DNA of 62,374 nt from an uncultured Verrucomicrobiota bacterium (GTDB taxonomy: Bacteria; Verrucomicrobiota; Verrucomicrobiia; Limisphaerales; UBA9464). The position numbers were made by a program, and so were the translations under genes. Every line of letters begins with the position of its first letter. Position 1 is the stretch's first letter. The notes under the pieces were generated by a model. The model was not told the origin of the DNA, ran no database searches, and was given only the letters and a program-made list of their open reading frames with translations. Where the stretch lies: assembly GCA_903896505.1 (NCBI GenBank), contig CAITXU010000170.1, positions 1 to 62,374 of the forward strand, in the 5' to 3' direction. Shown here one piece after another: positions 53,816 through 62,374 of the stretch.

Positions 53816-54529
53816 TCAGCGTTCGTTCCGGTCCATGCCGCGGGCCACTCCAACCCAGTACAGTAGCTGGAGCATGGCGGTCAGCATCGCTGCCACATAG
53901 GTCAGCGCAGCGGCGGAAAGAACCTCGCGGACTCCATCGCTTTCCCGCTCGGTGACAATGCCCAACCGTGCGAGTTGGACCTTGGCCCTGGCGCTGGCGT
54001 CGTATTCGACAGGGAGCGTCACCAGCTGGAAGAGCGTGACAATCGAGAAGAGTCCGACGCCCGCCCAGACCAGGTTCACCGCCATGGCGTGCATCGCCCC
54101 AGTCAGGAACATGCCGATCATGATGATGAAAAACGCGGCACCACTGGCGAAATTGGTGACCGGCACCAAGGCCATGCGGAGTCCCAACGGGCCGTAGGCC
54201 TGCTGATGCTGCAGGGCGTGGCCGACTTCATGAGCGGCAACACCCACGGCCGCAAGACTGGTGCTGTGGTAGTTGCCGGTGGATAAATGCACCGTGTGCG
54301 TTGACGGATCGTAATGGTCGCTCAACTCCCCGGCGACCTCCTGGATTCGGACCTGTCCCAGCCCGTTCCGGTCAAGAATGAAGCGGGCGGCTTCGGCGCC
54401 TGTGATTCCCCGCTCGGTTCCGATCTCTGAAAACCGGGCGTAGGCGCTCCGCAGCTTCATCTGGGCCCACAACGCCAATAGCATTCCGGGCAGGACAAAA
54501 ATCAGTTGTCCAAATTGCAGCAAGTGCAT
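53816..54529 (-). CDS. YugP-like membrane zinc metallopeptidase
   Basis: This 237-residue protein has three to four membrane helices and a central zinc-binding HEVGH motif (His100, Glu101, His104), followed by the family's ALQHQQAYGPLGLR stretch. EYDASARAKVQL and the C-terminal SAAALTYVAAMLTAM helix complete the YugP/Zn-peptidase-2 family layout at its usual length. The physiological role of YugP is not well established; membrane-protein quality control is an inference. It is followed upstream by htpG on the same strand. Confidence 0.85.
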   Translation of the reverse strand: MHLLQFGQLIFVLPGMLLALWAQMKLRSAYARFSEIGTERGITGAEAARFILDRNGLGQVRIQEVAGELSDHYDPSTHTVHLSTGNYHSTSLAAVGVAAHEVGHALQHQQAYGPLGLRMALVPVTNFASGAAFFIIMIGMFLTGAMHAMAVNLVWAGVGLFSIVTLFQLVTLPVEYDASARAKVQLARLGIVTERESDGVREVLSAAALTYVAAMLTAMLQLLYWVGVARGMDRNER

Positions 54530-54620
54530 GGATCAAAAGGGTCACGGGCCAGGCCTCTTCCTGACCCGTCTGATCCATAGTTCAATCAACAACGGGCTGC
54601 AAATGCGCCCGATGTTCCAC

Positions 54621-56507
54621 TCAAGTCGTTGGTGCGGGCTCGGATGGCGCGGCAGCGCTCGGCACCCCGACCACCTTGGAGAGCAATTGGTTCAGTCGTT
54701 TGAGCATGGCCCGCGGGTCCTCCAGAAGTCCGGCCGCCAATCGGGCCTGATCGAGCAGTTGATGTGCGACCAATCCAGCGGTTTCGGCATCCGAGGTGCG
54801 CAGGGACTGCAACCGAACAACCACAGGATGCCGGGGGTTGAACTCCAGATCGGGCGCTTGTTCGAAGCCCCCCGAACGGTCTTGACCCATTAGTTTCAAG
54901 GTCCTGCGCATTGAGCCGGTCATAAAGGAATCCCGTTCCACCACCACCACCGGACTGTCCACCAGACGTTCCGACGACCGGACCTCTTCCACATCCTCAC
55001 CCAAAGTTTCCTTGAGCCAGGTCGACAGGGATTTGGCGTCCTCCTCCGAAAGCGCACCCGCCCCGGGCGTCTCCAGCTTCAGGTCCGCCCGTTCAGCTCC
55101 CTTAAGCGACTTGCCCTCGAATTCCCGGACCCGGTCGAGAACAAATTCATCCACCGGGTCCTCGACGAAGAGCACTTCGAATTTCCGGGCCTGAAACACC
55201 TCGTAATAGGGACTGGCCTCTGCGGCCGCCCGGTCGCCTGCGAGCAGGAAATAAATCTCGGTCTGACCCTCGGGCATTCTTTTGACGTATTCTGCCAGAG
55301 ACGTCTTCTTGCCGGCCTCCGTGGCCGAAGACTCGTAGCGGAGGAGCTTGGCGATCGCGGCCGAGTGTTCGGTGTCGGCCAGGATGCCTTCCTTCAGGTA
55401 ACGGGCATGTTGGGCGTAGAACTCAGTGTAGGTATCCGGTGACTTTTCAGCCTCTTCCGCCAGAAACTTGAGAAACCGGTTGGTCAGTGCCCGGTTTAAC
55501 TTCCGAAGCAGCTCGGAGTCCTGCATCCGTTCCCGGGAAACATTGAGCGGGATGTCTTCGCAATCCACCACACCGCGAACAAATCGCAGCCATTCTGGCA
55601 GGAGGTGCTTGGGTTTGGCCTCAATCAAAACCTTCCGGCAGTAAAGGTGGACTTCTGACTCGGTCCGTCCCATTCCCGGCAACTCAAAAGAACGGGTGGG
55701 GACAAACAGGAGCGCTTGAATTGAAAGCGGTGCATCCGCAGTGAAATGGAGGCGGTAGCGCGGAGCCTCAAAGTCGTGCCCGATATACTTGTAAAATTCG
55801 AGATATTCCTCGTCCTTTACCTCATTCTTGGAGCGCGCCCAGATGGCCTGAATCGTGTTGATCTTCTTGGAGTTCAGCTCGATCGGAAAGGTAACGAAGT
55901 TGGAGTACTGCTTGATGATCGTTTCCAGCCGTGCATCCGTGGCGAACTCCCTGGCATCGTCCTTCAGATCAAGGACGATTTTTGTTCCTGCGGCGACATC
56001 GACTGCGGCCTCGATGGAATACCCTTCGCCACCGTCGCTTTCCCATTTCCACCCCTCGGCTCCCAGTGTCTGGGACCGCGTGAAGACGGTGACTTTTTTT
56101 GCCACCATAAAGGCGGAATAAAAGCCGACGCCAAACTGGCCGATGAGCTTTCCGTCCGCCCCTTGTTGTTTCTCCGCCAGTGCCTTCAGAAATGCCTTGG
56201 TCCCGGAATGAGCGATGGTGCCGAGGTTTGCAACCAGTTCGTCCCGGGTCATACCCACGCCGGTATCGGTGATGGTCAGGATTCCCGCTGCTTCGTCTGA
56301 GACCAGGGAAATGGCGGGACCAGAGGTGCCTTCCACCCCGGCCAGTTGACCGCTGGTCTGAAGAAACCTCAGTTTTTCGCAGGCATCCGCGGCATTCGAA
56401 ATGAGCTCGCGGACAAAGACCTCGCGATTGGTGTACAGCGAATGGATGACAATGCTGAGCAATTGCTGAATTTCAGCTTGAAAGGAATGTTTTTCGACTT
56501 GGCTCAT
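54621..56507 (-). CDS. htpG: Chaperone HtpG (bacterial Hsp90)
   Basis: This is a 628-residue protein from the ATG at 56507; the in-frame extension to 56537 is not supported. The N-terminal GHKL ATPase is clear: ELISNAADACEKLR, TDTGVGM, GTIAHSGT and IGQFGVGFYSAFMVA. The middle domain has LPEWLRFVRGVVDCEDIPLNVSRE, and the C-terminal dimerisation domain follows. It refolds or holds client proteins in an ATP-dependent cycle. The length is that expected for HtpG. It lies 92 bases upstream of the YugP-like gene, possibly co-transcribed. Confidence 0.95.
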   Translation of the reverse strand: MSQVEKHSFQAEIQQLLSIVIHSLYTNREVFVRELISNAADACEKLRFLQTSGQLAGVEGTSGPAISLVSDEAAGILTITDTGVGMTRDELVANLGTIAHSGTKAFLKALAEKQQGADGKLIGQFGVGFYSAFMVAKKVTVFTRSQTLGAEGWKWESDGGEGYSIEAAVDVAAGTKIVLDLKDDAREFATDARLETIIKQYSNFVTFPIELNSKKINTIQAIWARSKNEVKDEEYLEFYKYIGHDFEAPRYRLHFTADAPLSIQALLFVPTRSFELPGMGRTESEVHLYCRKVLIEAKPKHLLPEWLRFVRGVVDCEDIPLNVSRERMQDSELLRKLNRALTNRFLKFLAEEAEKSPDTYTEFYAQHARYLKEGILADTEHSAAIAKLLRYESSATEAGKKTSLAEYVKRMPEGQTEIYFLLAGDRAAAEASPYYEVFQARKFEVLFVEDPVDEFVLDRVREFEGKSLKGAERADLKLETPGAGALSEEDAKSLSTWLKETLGEDVEEVRSSERLVDSPVVVVERDSFMTGSMRRTLKLMGQDRSGGFEQAPDLEFNPRHPVVVRLQSLRTSDAETAGLVAHQLLDQARLAAGLLEDPRAMLKRLNQLLSKVVGVPSAAAPSEPAPTT

Positions 56508-56706
56508 AGGGAACAAAAACCTGCACCCCACCTCCATTCAGAGGTCGAGATGCTTCTCTCTCTTAGTCGTTGTCTGTTCCTTTCTGTCAAGAGGTTCCGG
56601 AATACCCGTGCCCCGTCTTGGTGCATTCGGATTGAACAATCCCGCGCCTATCGACTCCATGGGTTAGAAGGATCGGTGGCACCTGACTATTCCCTGAGGG
56701 GGCAAG

Positions 56707-56727
56707 TTCGGGTGTTTTGCACCCGAA
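56707..56727. other. Hairpin in the htpG/thioredoxin gap
   Basis: TTCGGGTG-TTTTG-CACCCGAA is a perfect 8-bp stem with a 5-base loop. It lies 73 bases upstream of the thioredoxin-like gene, in the 292-base divergent gap. It could be a leader hairpin or an operator. I see nothing else in this gap. Confidence 0.35.
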
Positions 56728-56799
56728 AATTTCTGTTTCCTTCCCCTAAATTGGTATCATACTGAACTAAACCATCGAATTGGTCGTCTTATTTGCCCC

Positions 56800-57237
56800 A
56801 TGAAATCGCTTTCGTTGCTCCTCACTGTGGCCCTTGCCGTTGCCGCTCACGCTGGTGAAACCTGGACCGCCGACTTCAAGGCCGCTCAGGCCGCTGCCAA
56901 AAAGGAAGGCAAACCCATTCTGATCGACTTCACGGGCTCCGATTGGTGCGGTTGGTGCATCAAGATGAAGAAGGAGTCCCTCGACAAGACGGCCTTCAAG
57001 GATTTTGCCCAAAAGCAACTGGTGCTGGTCGAAGCCGACTTTCCCAATTCCAAGCCTCAAACAGCCGAAGTGAAGGCCCAAAACGAGGAGCTTAAAAAGA
57101 AGTACAAGGTCAGCGGGTTTCCGACCTTTGTGCTGATCAACGCCGATGGCAAGGAACTGGGACGCCAGGAGGGGTATTTGGAAGGCGGTCCTGAAGCCTT
57201 CACCGCCGCCATCAAAAGTTGGGTGGCCAAGAAGTAA
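56800..57237 (+). CDS. Exported thioredoxin-like protein
   Basis: This 145-residue protein has a signal peptide ending AHA at residue 18. The thioredoxin fold carries an unusual redox-active WCGWC motif (Cys50, Cys53), a cis-proline in GFPTF and the typical KYKVSGFPTFVLINADGKE strand. It may reduce or form disulfides in the periplasm; WCGWC-type proteins are widespread in Verrucomicrobia and Planctomycetes. It is divergent from htpG. Confidence 0.85.
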   Translation: MKSLSLLLTVALAVAAHAGETWTADFKAAQAAAKKEGKPILIDFTGSDWCGWCIKMKKESLDKTAFKDFAQKQLVLVEADFPNSKPQTAEVKAQNEELKKKYKVSGFPTFVLINADGKELGRQEGYLEGGPEAFTAAIKSWVAKK

Positions 57238-57470
57238 GCCACGATCGTGGGCACGGATTTTCGCTGGTACCCGGATGCCCCGCCCGGCGAACGTTTTGAC
57301 TGGGTTTCAGGGGGTGACGATGTGGGGTCCGTGAAGCGGTCCGTGGCCATGATCCGCTCTCCAGGTGATCCATCGGGAGCGGATGGAAATGTCCCTCCCA
57401 ATTCCACAACTCTTTTTCGCCATTTGCCTTAGGATGTTGCCGTTGCGATTCTGCAACCGAACCTATCCCT

Positions 57471-57959
57471 ATGGCACTTATTCCCTGTCCCGAATGCGGC
57501 AAGCAGGTCTCGACCGCAGCGACGTCTTGTCCTGGATGCGGCTTTCCCGTGGCGGAAAAGATTGCCTCCGGTCAGTTGACACCGTCCGCGTCCGGCGGCT
57601 CAGCCAACGAGCTCCTGATGGAGGTCCTTCCGTCCTGGTGGGGCTATGTCTGGTACCTGGTGTTCTTCTTTTTGATCATTCCTCCCATTTTGGCTTGGTG
57701 GCAGCGCGGAGCGGTTGTCCTCAGGGTTTATCGCGGTCGGGTGGTCCTCGAGCGGGGACGCCTGTCCAAATGTTTCCGGGAATTCATGATCCATGACATT
57801 CGGACGGTCGACATCGACCAGAGTTTTTTCGACCGTTTGCTGGGAATAGGCAACCTGACCATCGCGACCGCCGCCGCCACGGACAACGCTGAGTTCATCG
57901 AGAATATCCCGAATCCCCATGCTGTGCGGGAACTCATCCTCAAAGAGCGGCAGCGGTGA
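57471..57959 (+). CDS. Zinc-ribbon membrane protein with bacterial PH domain
   Basis: This 162-residue protein starts with a four-Cys zinc ribbon (CPECGKQVSTAATSCPGCG), then has one or two membrane helices (WWGYVWYLVFFFLIIPPILAW) and a YdbS-like PH (bPH2) domain (VVLERGRLSKCFREFMIHDIRTVDIDQ, then IPNPHAVRELIL at the end). Its function is unknown. It stands between the thioredoxin-like and PEP-CTERM genes on the plus strand, with gaps over 180 bases. Confidence 0.7.
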   Translation: MALIPCPECGKQVSTAATSCPGCGFPVAEKIASGQLTPSASGGSANELLMEVLPSWWGYVWYLVFFFLIIPPILAWWQRGAVVLRVYRGRVVLERGRLSKCFREFMIHDIRTVDIDQSFFDRLLGIGNLTIATAAATDNAEFIENIPNPHAVRELILKERQR

Positions 57960-58095
57960 CCGATCGTGCCATCGCGCGTGCGGACTGCTCGAAAGGTTAT
58001 GGCGAGAAACCGGTGTGCGGTTCCGGCGTTCGAACCGGGGAGCGTGACACCCGGTGTCAAATGCGATTCAAGCTTGGTCATTTCCCGGTCATTCA

Positions 58096-58124
58096 TTGAC
58101 CTCAGCTGAAATTCGAATTAAGAT
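58096..58124 (+). promoter_or_regulatory. Sigma-70-type promoter for the second PEP-CTERM gene
   Basis: TTGACC at 58096-58101, a 17-base spacer and TAAGAT at 58119-58124. Transcription would start near 58131, 16 bases before the ATG at 58147. Confidence 0.6.
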
Positions 58125-58146
58125 TTCTTATGGTTTGCCCTATCTC

Positions 58147-58920
58147 ATGAACTTGAACTGTCTAACTTGGCTCGGCTTAACGCCGAACGACGGAATCCCG
58201 AACGCCCTTTCCCAACGCATGGTCGGCCTGTTGCCCATCGCCTTGGCTTGGATCATGACGATTGGGCAGGCTCAGGCTCAGACCCATTCCTCGGACATGG
58301 ATGCCCGCCCTGGATACGACCAGTTGTCGTTGGTATGGGGCCCCACCGATATCCTCGCGGATACCCCCCATCAGCAAATGTCCCTGTGGCTGAACAATCC
58401 CGGGTCCTCGTCACTTCCGTTGTGGGGTATCTTCCTCAAATGCCAAATCGGCGGGAGCTTCGATACATTGGACCCAGACCCCTTCCCTCACCCCATATTT
58501 ACCGGTGCGGACGTCTCCTCAAAGGGACACCTCTTTTCCGGTTATACCACCTGGATCACCACTGCCTACGCGCCCCACATTCTTGAAATGGGCGGGGGAT
58601 ATGATTCCGGAACGGGCACCCTGATCCGGCCTGGTTTGAATTTATTTGCCACGATCGAGATCGATACCACCGGGGTGACCACCTTGGGGCAAAAGTTTGA
58701 TGTCCAAAGAGCAGATATCTTCTGGAATTCAGAGCTGTCGCCAGCGGAAGGAATTGTACCGTCACAGTTCGACCAGTGGCCATTGACGACGTTGACGGTG
58801 GTCCCGGAACCTTCCCAGGCAGCGTACCTTTTCGCCGGCGTGGCCGTGACCCCCCTCGTCTGGCGGCGAATCCAGCGGCAGTGGCATCGTGAGCGGTCGT
58901 CGGAATCGCATGCGACGTGA
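58147..58920 (+). CDS. Second PEP-CTERM sorted exported protein
   Basis: This is a 257-residue protein from the ATG at 58147. An ATG at 58219 would give a shorter, cleaner signal peptide (MVGLLPIALAWIMTIGQAQA). The promoter at 58096-58124 rules out starts further upstream. The body is beta-rich with Asp/Gly/Pro loops. VVPEPSQAAYLFAGVAVTPL followed by RRIQRQWHRERSS is a PEP-CTERM tail, although its helix is short. It should be processed by an exosortase, not present in this window. I recognise no family for the middle. The next gene is convergent. Confidence 0.78.
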   Translation: MNLNCLTWLGLTPNDGIPNALSQRMVGLLPIALAWIMTIGQAQAQTHSSDMDARPGYDQLSLVWGPTDILADTPHQQMSLWLNNPGSSSLPLWGIFLKCQIGGSFDTLDPDPFPHPIFTGADVSSKGHLFSGYTTWITTAYAPHILEMGGGYDSGTGTLIRPGLNLFATIEIDTTGVTTLGQKFDVQRADIFWNSELSPAEGIVPSQFDQWPLTTLTVVPEPSQAAYLFAGVAVTPLVWRRIQRQWHRERSSESHAT

Positions 58921-58986
58921 ACGAGGCACGCCCCAACGCGATCACCCATCGCCAACCTCCCGGCGAGCCGCACTTCCTCCGGACCA

Positions 58987-61900
58987 CTATTTCGCAGAGG
59001 TCGATTCCAGGTAGGCCAGCAATGAGCCCAACTGAACCGGGGTCAGATTGGCCACCAATCCCTCTGGCATGATGGACTGGGCCAACTTCTCGCGTTTGGC
59101 CAGGTCACCTTTTTCAATCACGGTAACCGCCCCCACCGCGTTCCGGACCTCGACGGAATCGCCCGCTTCCTTGACCACGAAGCCTTCCACCTGATCCCCG
59201 TTTTTCAGGGTGAAGCTCTGCGGTTCAAAGCCTTGGGCGATCTTGGCACTGGGCTTCAGGATCGATTCGCACAGTTCCGTCCGGTTATATCGCGTGGCAA
59301 TACCACCCAGCATGGGGCCCTTGGGCGGGTCCTTGGGCGAGACCGTGTGGCACACCACACAGCCTTGCTGGAGGAAAAGTTGTTCGCCGACTTTGGCCTC
59401 ACCGGGAGTGCCAATGGCGGTTTTGACCACCTCCTCGTAGGGCAATGCTGCAATCAGACGTCCATCGGTACCCGACCCGCTCAGACCCAACTGCGTTTGA
59501 GCATAGCGGGCGGCCTGAGCCACTGCGGGTGTGGTGCTGTTGACCTGCTCGTTCACCTGGGGTGCAAACTCAGCCGCTCGCAGGCTGCCCACCACACCTA
59601 GAAGAGTGGCTGCCGCGTCCGGCTTGGACCAGAGGGCCGCGATGGCTGCCCGCGATTCCTTGTGGACCCGTTCATCCTTAATGACCGTGCTGGTGGCCAG
59701 GTTCACCAGAACCGTGGAACCGATCACCCGACGTGCCGGATCGGCGTTTTCAGCCAGTCGGCGGAATTGACCAATATGGTTCCCCAATTCGGCATCCCGG
59801 GTGAATTCTTCCCAAACCGACACCAATGGACCGGGCAATGGTGCGGTTCCAGTGGGTTCCGGTTGAACGCGCGCGAGGGGAGCAATGGCACCAATCACGG
59901 CATCGAAGTTTTTATCCATCACACTCCGGAGCATCCGAAAAGCCCGGGCCCGATTGACCGGGTCCTCGGTCGGAGCCGTGGCAATGGCGGATAGAGCCTT
60001 GACTACGTCCGGTGACGTCGGGGTCTTCGGAGAAAGAAGCGGGGCGATCACGTCCAACCGCGAGCCCGTGTCCTTGCCGGCCTTGGCCAGGGCCAGTTCG
60101 GTCATACCGGGAAAGGAAACCTTGGTCTTCAGCAGAGTTGCGACCTGCTCGCGGGCCTCTTCACCGGTGGAGGCTTCGAGCCGTCCGCGCAGGGCGGTCT
60201 CTATGGTGTCGCTCAATTCCCATCGAACGGGCAGATACAGGGGGCCGCTGGTGTCGGGCCGGGTGCCCCACCACATGTTCAGCCCGGTGTAGGGCGCTTC
60301 CTGGGTGTCGAGACGGCAGAGCGCCTGGAAGACACCCCGGCGAAGTTCAGGGTCGGCGGTGGCGAGCCGTGAGATCAGTCCTTGGACCACTTCCGGTTGG
60401 TAGAGGGCCTGAAGAACCCGCAGTGCCCCCTTCCGAACAGCCGGTGAGGACTGATCGAGAGCCCGCAGTGAGGCGTCCGAAGCCTTCAACCAACGCAACG
60501 CCTGCACCGCGATGTGGGCCACCGTGTAGTCCGGGTCGGCGGTATGGGGCAGTAGGGCATCGGCGACCTCCACCCGACCACTTCGTCCCAAAGCCGTGAC
60601 CGCCTGAAGTCGAACCCGCGGATTTGTATCCTTCAAGGCCTCCAGGAAAGGGGCCACCGGGATTTCCGCACCGACCGACGCCGGGTTGGCGCTGTCGGCG
60701 ATGGCCTTGAGCGCGTATTCCCGGAGGTCATCCTGCGCCAGGAAGGTGCTGATCAGCGGGATCGATTTGACCCCAAAAGCCTGACGCAAGGTAAACAGAG
60801 CCGCCACCCGGGCCCCAAGGTTGGGGTTTTGAGCCGCGACTTGGACGAGGCCTTCGGGTCCGCCCGCAGCAGCCCCCCGGGCAAGGAATTCTCGTTGGGC
60901 GGCCAGCCGCCAGACGCCGCTTCCAGAACCGATGGCTTCCACCAGTTGTGCAGGGGTCAGTTTCTTAAAATCCGGCGGAGTCGGTGCTTGAAGGCCCTTG
61001 GGACGCAACCGAACCACATAGCCAACCACTGGACCGTTGTACGTGAACGTGGCCCCGTCCAGGCTGGCGGCATACAGGTTTCCCTTGCCGTCGACTTCCA
61101 GATCGGTGGCCCGGGTCATGGACATGAATTTCCGGGTGTCTGCCTTCCAGGTAGCCCCGTCGCGGGTGAGGGGGTGAAGATCGATTTCGTTGCGACCCCA
61201 TTCCACTGAGTAAAAGCCGTGGGCCCAGGCATTGGGAAGAACCGGTTCATCGATGAAGATCGAACCGACCGGCGAGCCGCCGCCGTAATCGATCATGGTG
61301 GGAATGGTCTCGTCGGCGAAATTGCGAAACAGAGTGGGATAACCCATCTGGGCACCGAACGGATTGAAGCTCAGGCGGTCATTCCAATCATCTCCGTCGT
61401 TGGTGTTGTCGCGGGTGAAAAGGTCCAGCGTCGGTGCGATGGCCACGGCAAGAATATTGCGAGTGCCTTTCACCACCGCCTCCAGTCCCGAACCGTCAGG
61501 GCGGACCCGCAGAATCCCGCCGCCCCGAAGCGAGAGCGACCGTCCGTCGCGGCCCCTGGCCAGGGCGGCCCCGTAATCACCGCAGGCAATGTAAATCCAG
61601 CCGTCAATCCCGAGCCGGATGCCATTGATGGTGTGGTCCGCACCGCGGGCGCTCAGAGGAAAGCCCAGCCCGGTGATCAAATCCTCCTGACGATTGGCAA
61701 CTCCAGTTCCCTGATCGTCGTGGTAGGCGGTCAGGAAAGGCGGATGCATCACGTACAACGTGCGAGTGCTGCCGTCCCAGGCCACGCCTCGCGGGCTGTC
61801 CATCTTGGCAAAGGTGGTGATCTTATCGGCATGGCCCGTGCCCTGGGTATCCTGCAGCAGGACCACCCGGCCACGGTCTCCCTTCTGGTCCAACGAACCA

Positions 61901-62115
61901 TTCTCATCGCAACCCACAAACACGCTTCCATCGGGTGCGGCACTCAGGAAGATGGGATACGAGAGCTGCGGCGGGGAGGCGAAGACGGTGGCCTCGAATT
62001 CGGGCGGATAGGTTACCCGCTTGAGGATTTCCGCCTCGCTGAGCGGATTTCCGTTATCGGCGAGTCCGTTGAGAGCAGCTAGGCAGGCGGCGATGATCAG
62101 GAAGCGGGGTTTCAT
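58987..62115 (-). CDS. PVC-type membrane-bound dehydrogenase with HEAT repeats and cytochrome c
   Basis: This is a 1042-residue exported protein from the ATG at 62115; two earlier Mets lie before the signal peptide. Residues about 30-390 form a six-bladed sugar-dehydrogenase-like propeller (PDGSVFVGCDENGS, then HTINGIRLGIDGWIYIACGDYG). Residues about 400-880 are HEAT repeats (DTNPRVRLQAVTALGRSG and similar). Residues about 900-1040 form a haem-binding domain with CVVCHTV near 918 and a late KREKLAQSIMPEGL segment. This architecture is the one annotated in Planctomycetes and Verrucomicrobia as the PVC-type haem-binding domain protein. It probably passes electrons from a periplasmic substrate. 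Confidence 0.92.
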   Translation of the reverse strand: MKPRFLIIAACLAALNGLADNGNPLSEAEILKRVTYPPEFEATVFASPPQLSYPIFLSAAPDGSVFVGCDENGSLDQKGDRGRVVLLQDTQGTGHADKITTFAKMDSPRGVAWDGSTRTLYVMHPPFLTAYHDDQGTGVANRQEDLITGLGFPLSARGADHTINGIRLGIDGWIYIACGDYGAALARGRDGRSLSLRGGGILRVRPDGSGLEAVVKGTRNILAVAIAPTLDLFTRDNTNDGDDWNDRLSFNPFGAQMGYPTLFRNFADETIPTMIDYGGGSPVGSIFIDEPVLPNAWAHGFYSVEWGRNEIDLHPLTRDGATWKADTRKFMSMTRATDLEVDGKGNLYAASLDGATFTYNGPVVGYVVRLRPKGLQAPTPPDFKKLTPAQLVEAIGSGSGVWRLAAQREFLARGAAAGGPEGLVQVAAQNPNLGARVAALFTLRQAFGVKSIPLISTFLAQDDLREYALKAIADSANPASVGAEIPVAPFLEALKDTNPRVRLQAVTALGRSGRVEVADALLPHTADPDYTVAHIAVQALRWLKASDASLRALDQSSPAVRKGALRVLQALYQPEVVQGLISRLATADPELRRGVFQALCRLDTQEAPYTGLNMWWGTRPDTSGPLYLPVRWELSDTIETALRGRLEASTGEEAREQVATLLKTKVSFPGMTELALAKAGKDTGSRLDVIAPLLSPKTPTSPDVVKALSAIATAPTEDPVNRARAFRMLRSVMDKNFDAVIGAIAPLARVQPEPTGTAPLPGPLVSVWEEFTRDAELGNHIGQFRRLAENADPARRVIGSTVLVNLATSTVIKDERVHKESRAAIAALWSKPDAAATLLGVVGSLRAAEFAPQVNEQVNSTTPAVAQAARYAQTQLGLSGSGTDGRLIAALPYEEVVKTAIGTPGEAKVGEQLFLQQGCVVCHTVSPKDPPKGPMLGGIATRYNRTELCESILKPSAKIAQGFEPQSFTLKNGDQVEGFVVKEAGDSVEVRNAVGAVTVIEKGDLAKREKLAQSIMPEGLVANLTPVQLGSLLAYLESTSAK

Positions 62116-62374
62116 GGCGGAGCAGATAGTCAACAGCCGGACGGACATCATGGAAAGGCTATTCATGGGGTGGGAATCGGAGGCTCGATCACGCTGTAGG
62201 AGGGGTTCCCCAACCCGGCGACTTCGGGGTCGCAGTGGTTACCAACCCGTAGCGGTCGATGAGTCGCGCCGACCGCAGGCCCAAAACCTGCCCCTTCCCC
62301 TAGGGGGGCCCCATCTGGCAAGCTGAACGAACGGTGCGTGAGCGTTGGCGTCAATTCACCGAGGAAGCCGAACA

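Noticed and set aside
62334..62374. Possible start of a plus-strand gene at the right edge (VRERWRQFTEEAE)
   Set aside because: Only 13 codons are visible and there is no ribosome-binding site, so no call can be supported.

Overview
The window reads as a chromosomal segment of a GC-rich, free-living member of the PVC superphylum, most likely a Verrucomicrobium of the Pedosphaera/Limisphaera kind. This is inferred from family content, not from a marker gene. The indicators are two PEP-CTERM proteins, a Tat-exported DUF1501 protein, a PVC-type membrane-bound-dehydrogenase/HEAT/cytochrome c protein, a FecR-CHASE2 pair, a GMC oxidoreductase with its gluconate-dehydrogenase-type small subunit, a Tricorn-like protease, a prepilin-like DUF1559-type protein and several sulfatases. 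I see no rRNA, tRNA, CRISPR array, prophage or intact insertion sequence.

Layout. 1-1.6 kb: a minus-strand fecR-like gene, a terminator hairpin and a CHASE2 gene cut by the window edge. 1.8-3.5 kb: a secreted coiled-coil protein. 3.5-5.6 kb: an OxyR-type regulator, with both redox cysteines, divergent from a PEP-CTERM protein. Its control region exists in two tandem copies, and the first copy ends in the C-terminal relic of a second PEP-CTERM gene. 5.7-10.3 kb: a lipoprotein alpha/beta hydrolase, adenine deaminase and an M16 peptidase. 10.4-12.9 kb: the two-gene GMC dehydrogenase unit. 13.7-15.6 kb: a YdjC-like deacetylase, a SUKH protein and a DUF2442-XRE protein. 15.8-20.7 kb: the Tricorn homologue and the DUF1501 protein, divergent. 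21-29 kb: a frameshifted beta-propeller gene, a prepilin-like protein and a giant Ig/cohesin/dockerin protein. 29-33 kb: an FkbM methyltransferase and a tandem double sulfatase, divergent from a radical SAM protein. 34-42.5 kb: largely housekeeping or small genes (pheA, a Gfo/Idh/MocA oxidoreductase, FHA, a monohaem cytochrome, MFS, tsaC/sua5). 42.6-53.6 kb: a polysaccharide-degradation cluster. 53.8-62.1 kb: a YugP-like peptidase, htpG, a thioredoxin-like protein, a zinc-ribbon/PH protein, a PEP-CTERM protein and the large PVC cytochrome.

How the genes may work together. The 42.6-53.6 kb block combines a GH20-like hexosaminidase, a beta-helix protein with carbohydrate-binding modules, a sulfatase fused to an SGNH acetylesterase, and a secreted sugar isomerase-like protein. 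With the double sulfatase at 30-33 kb, this points to breakdown of a sulfated, acetylated, amino-sugar-containing glycan without any SusC/SusD pair in view. The GMC dehydrogenase and the PVC cytochrome could take electrons from released sugars in the periplasm.

Most notable observations: (1) the duplicated OxyR-box control region upstream of a surface PEP-CTERM gene, with three elements at conserved spacing; (2) the 1497-residue sulfatase-DUF2341-LamG-SGNH fusion and the 1000-residue double sulfatase; (3) a decayed hicB antitoxin and a frameshifted propeller gene; (4) several dispersed short repeat families. Functions come from recognising motifs by eye, and no database search was possible.
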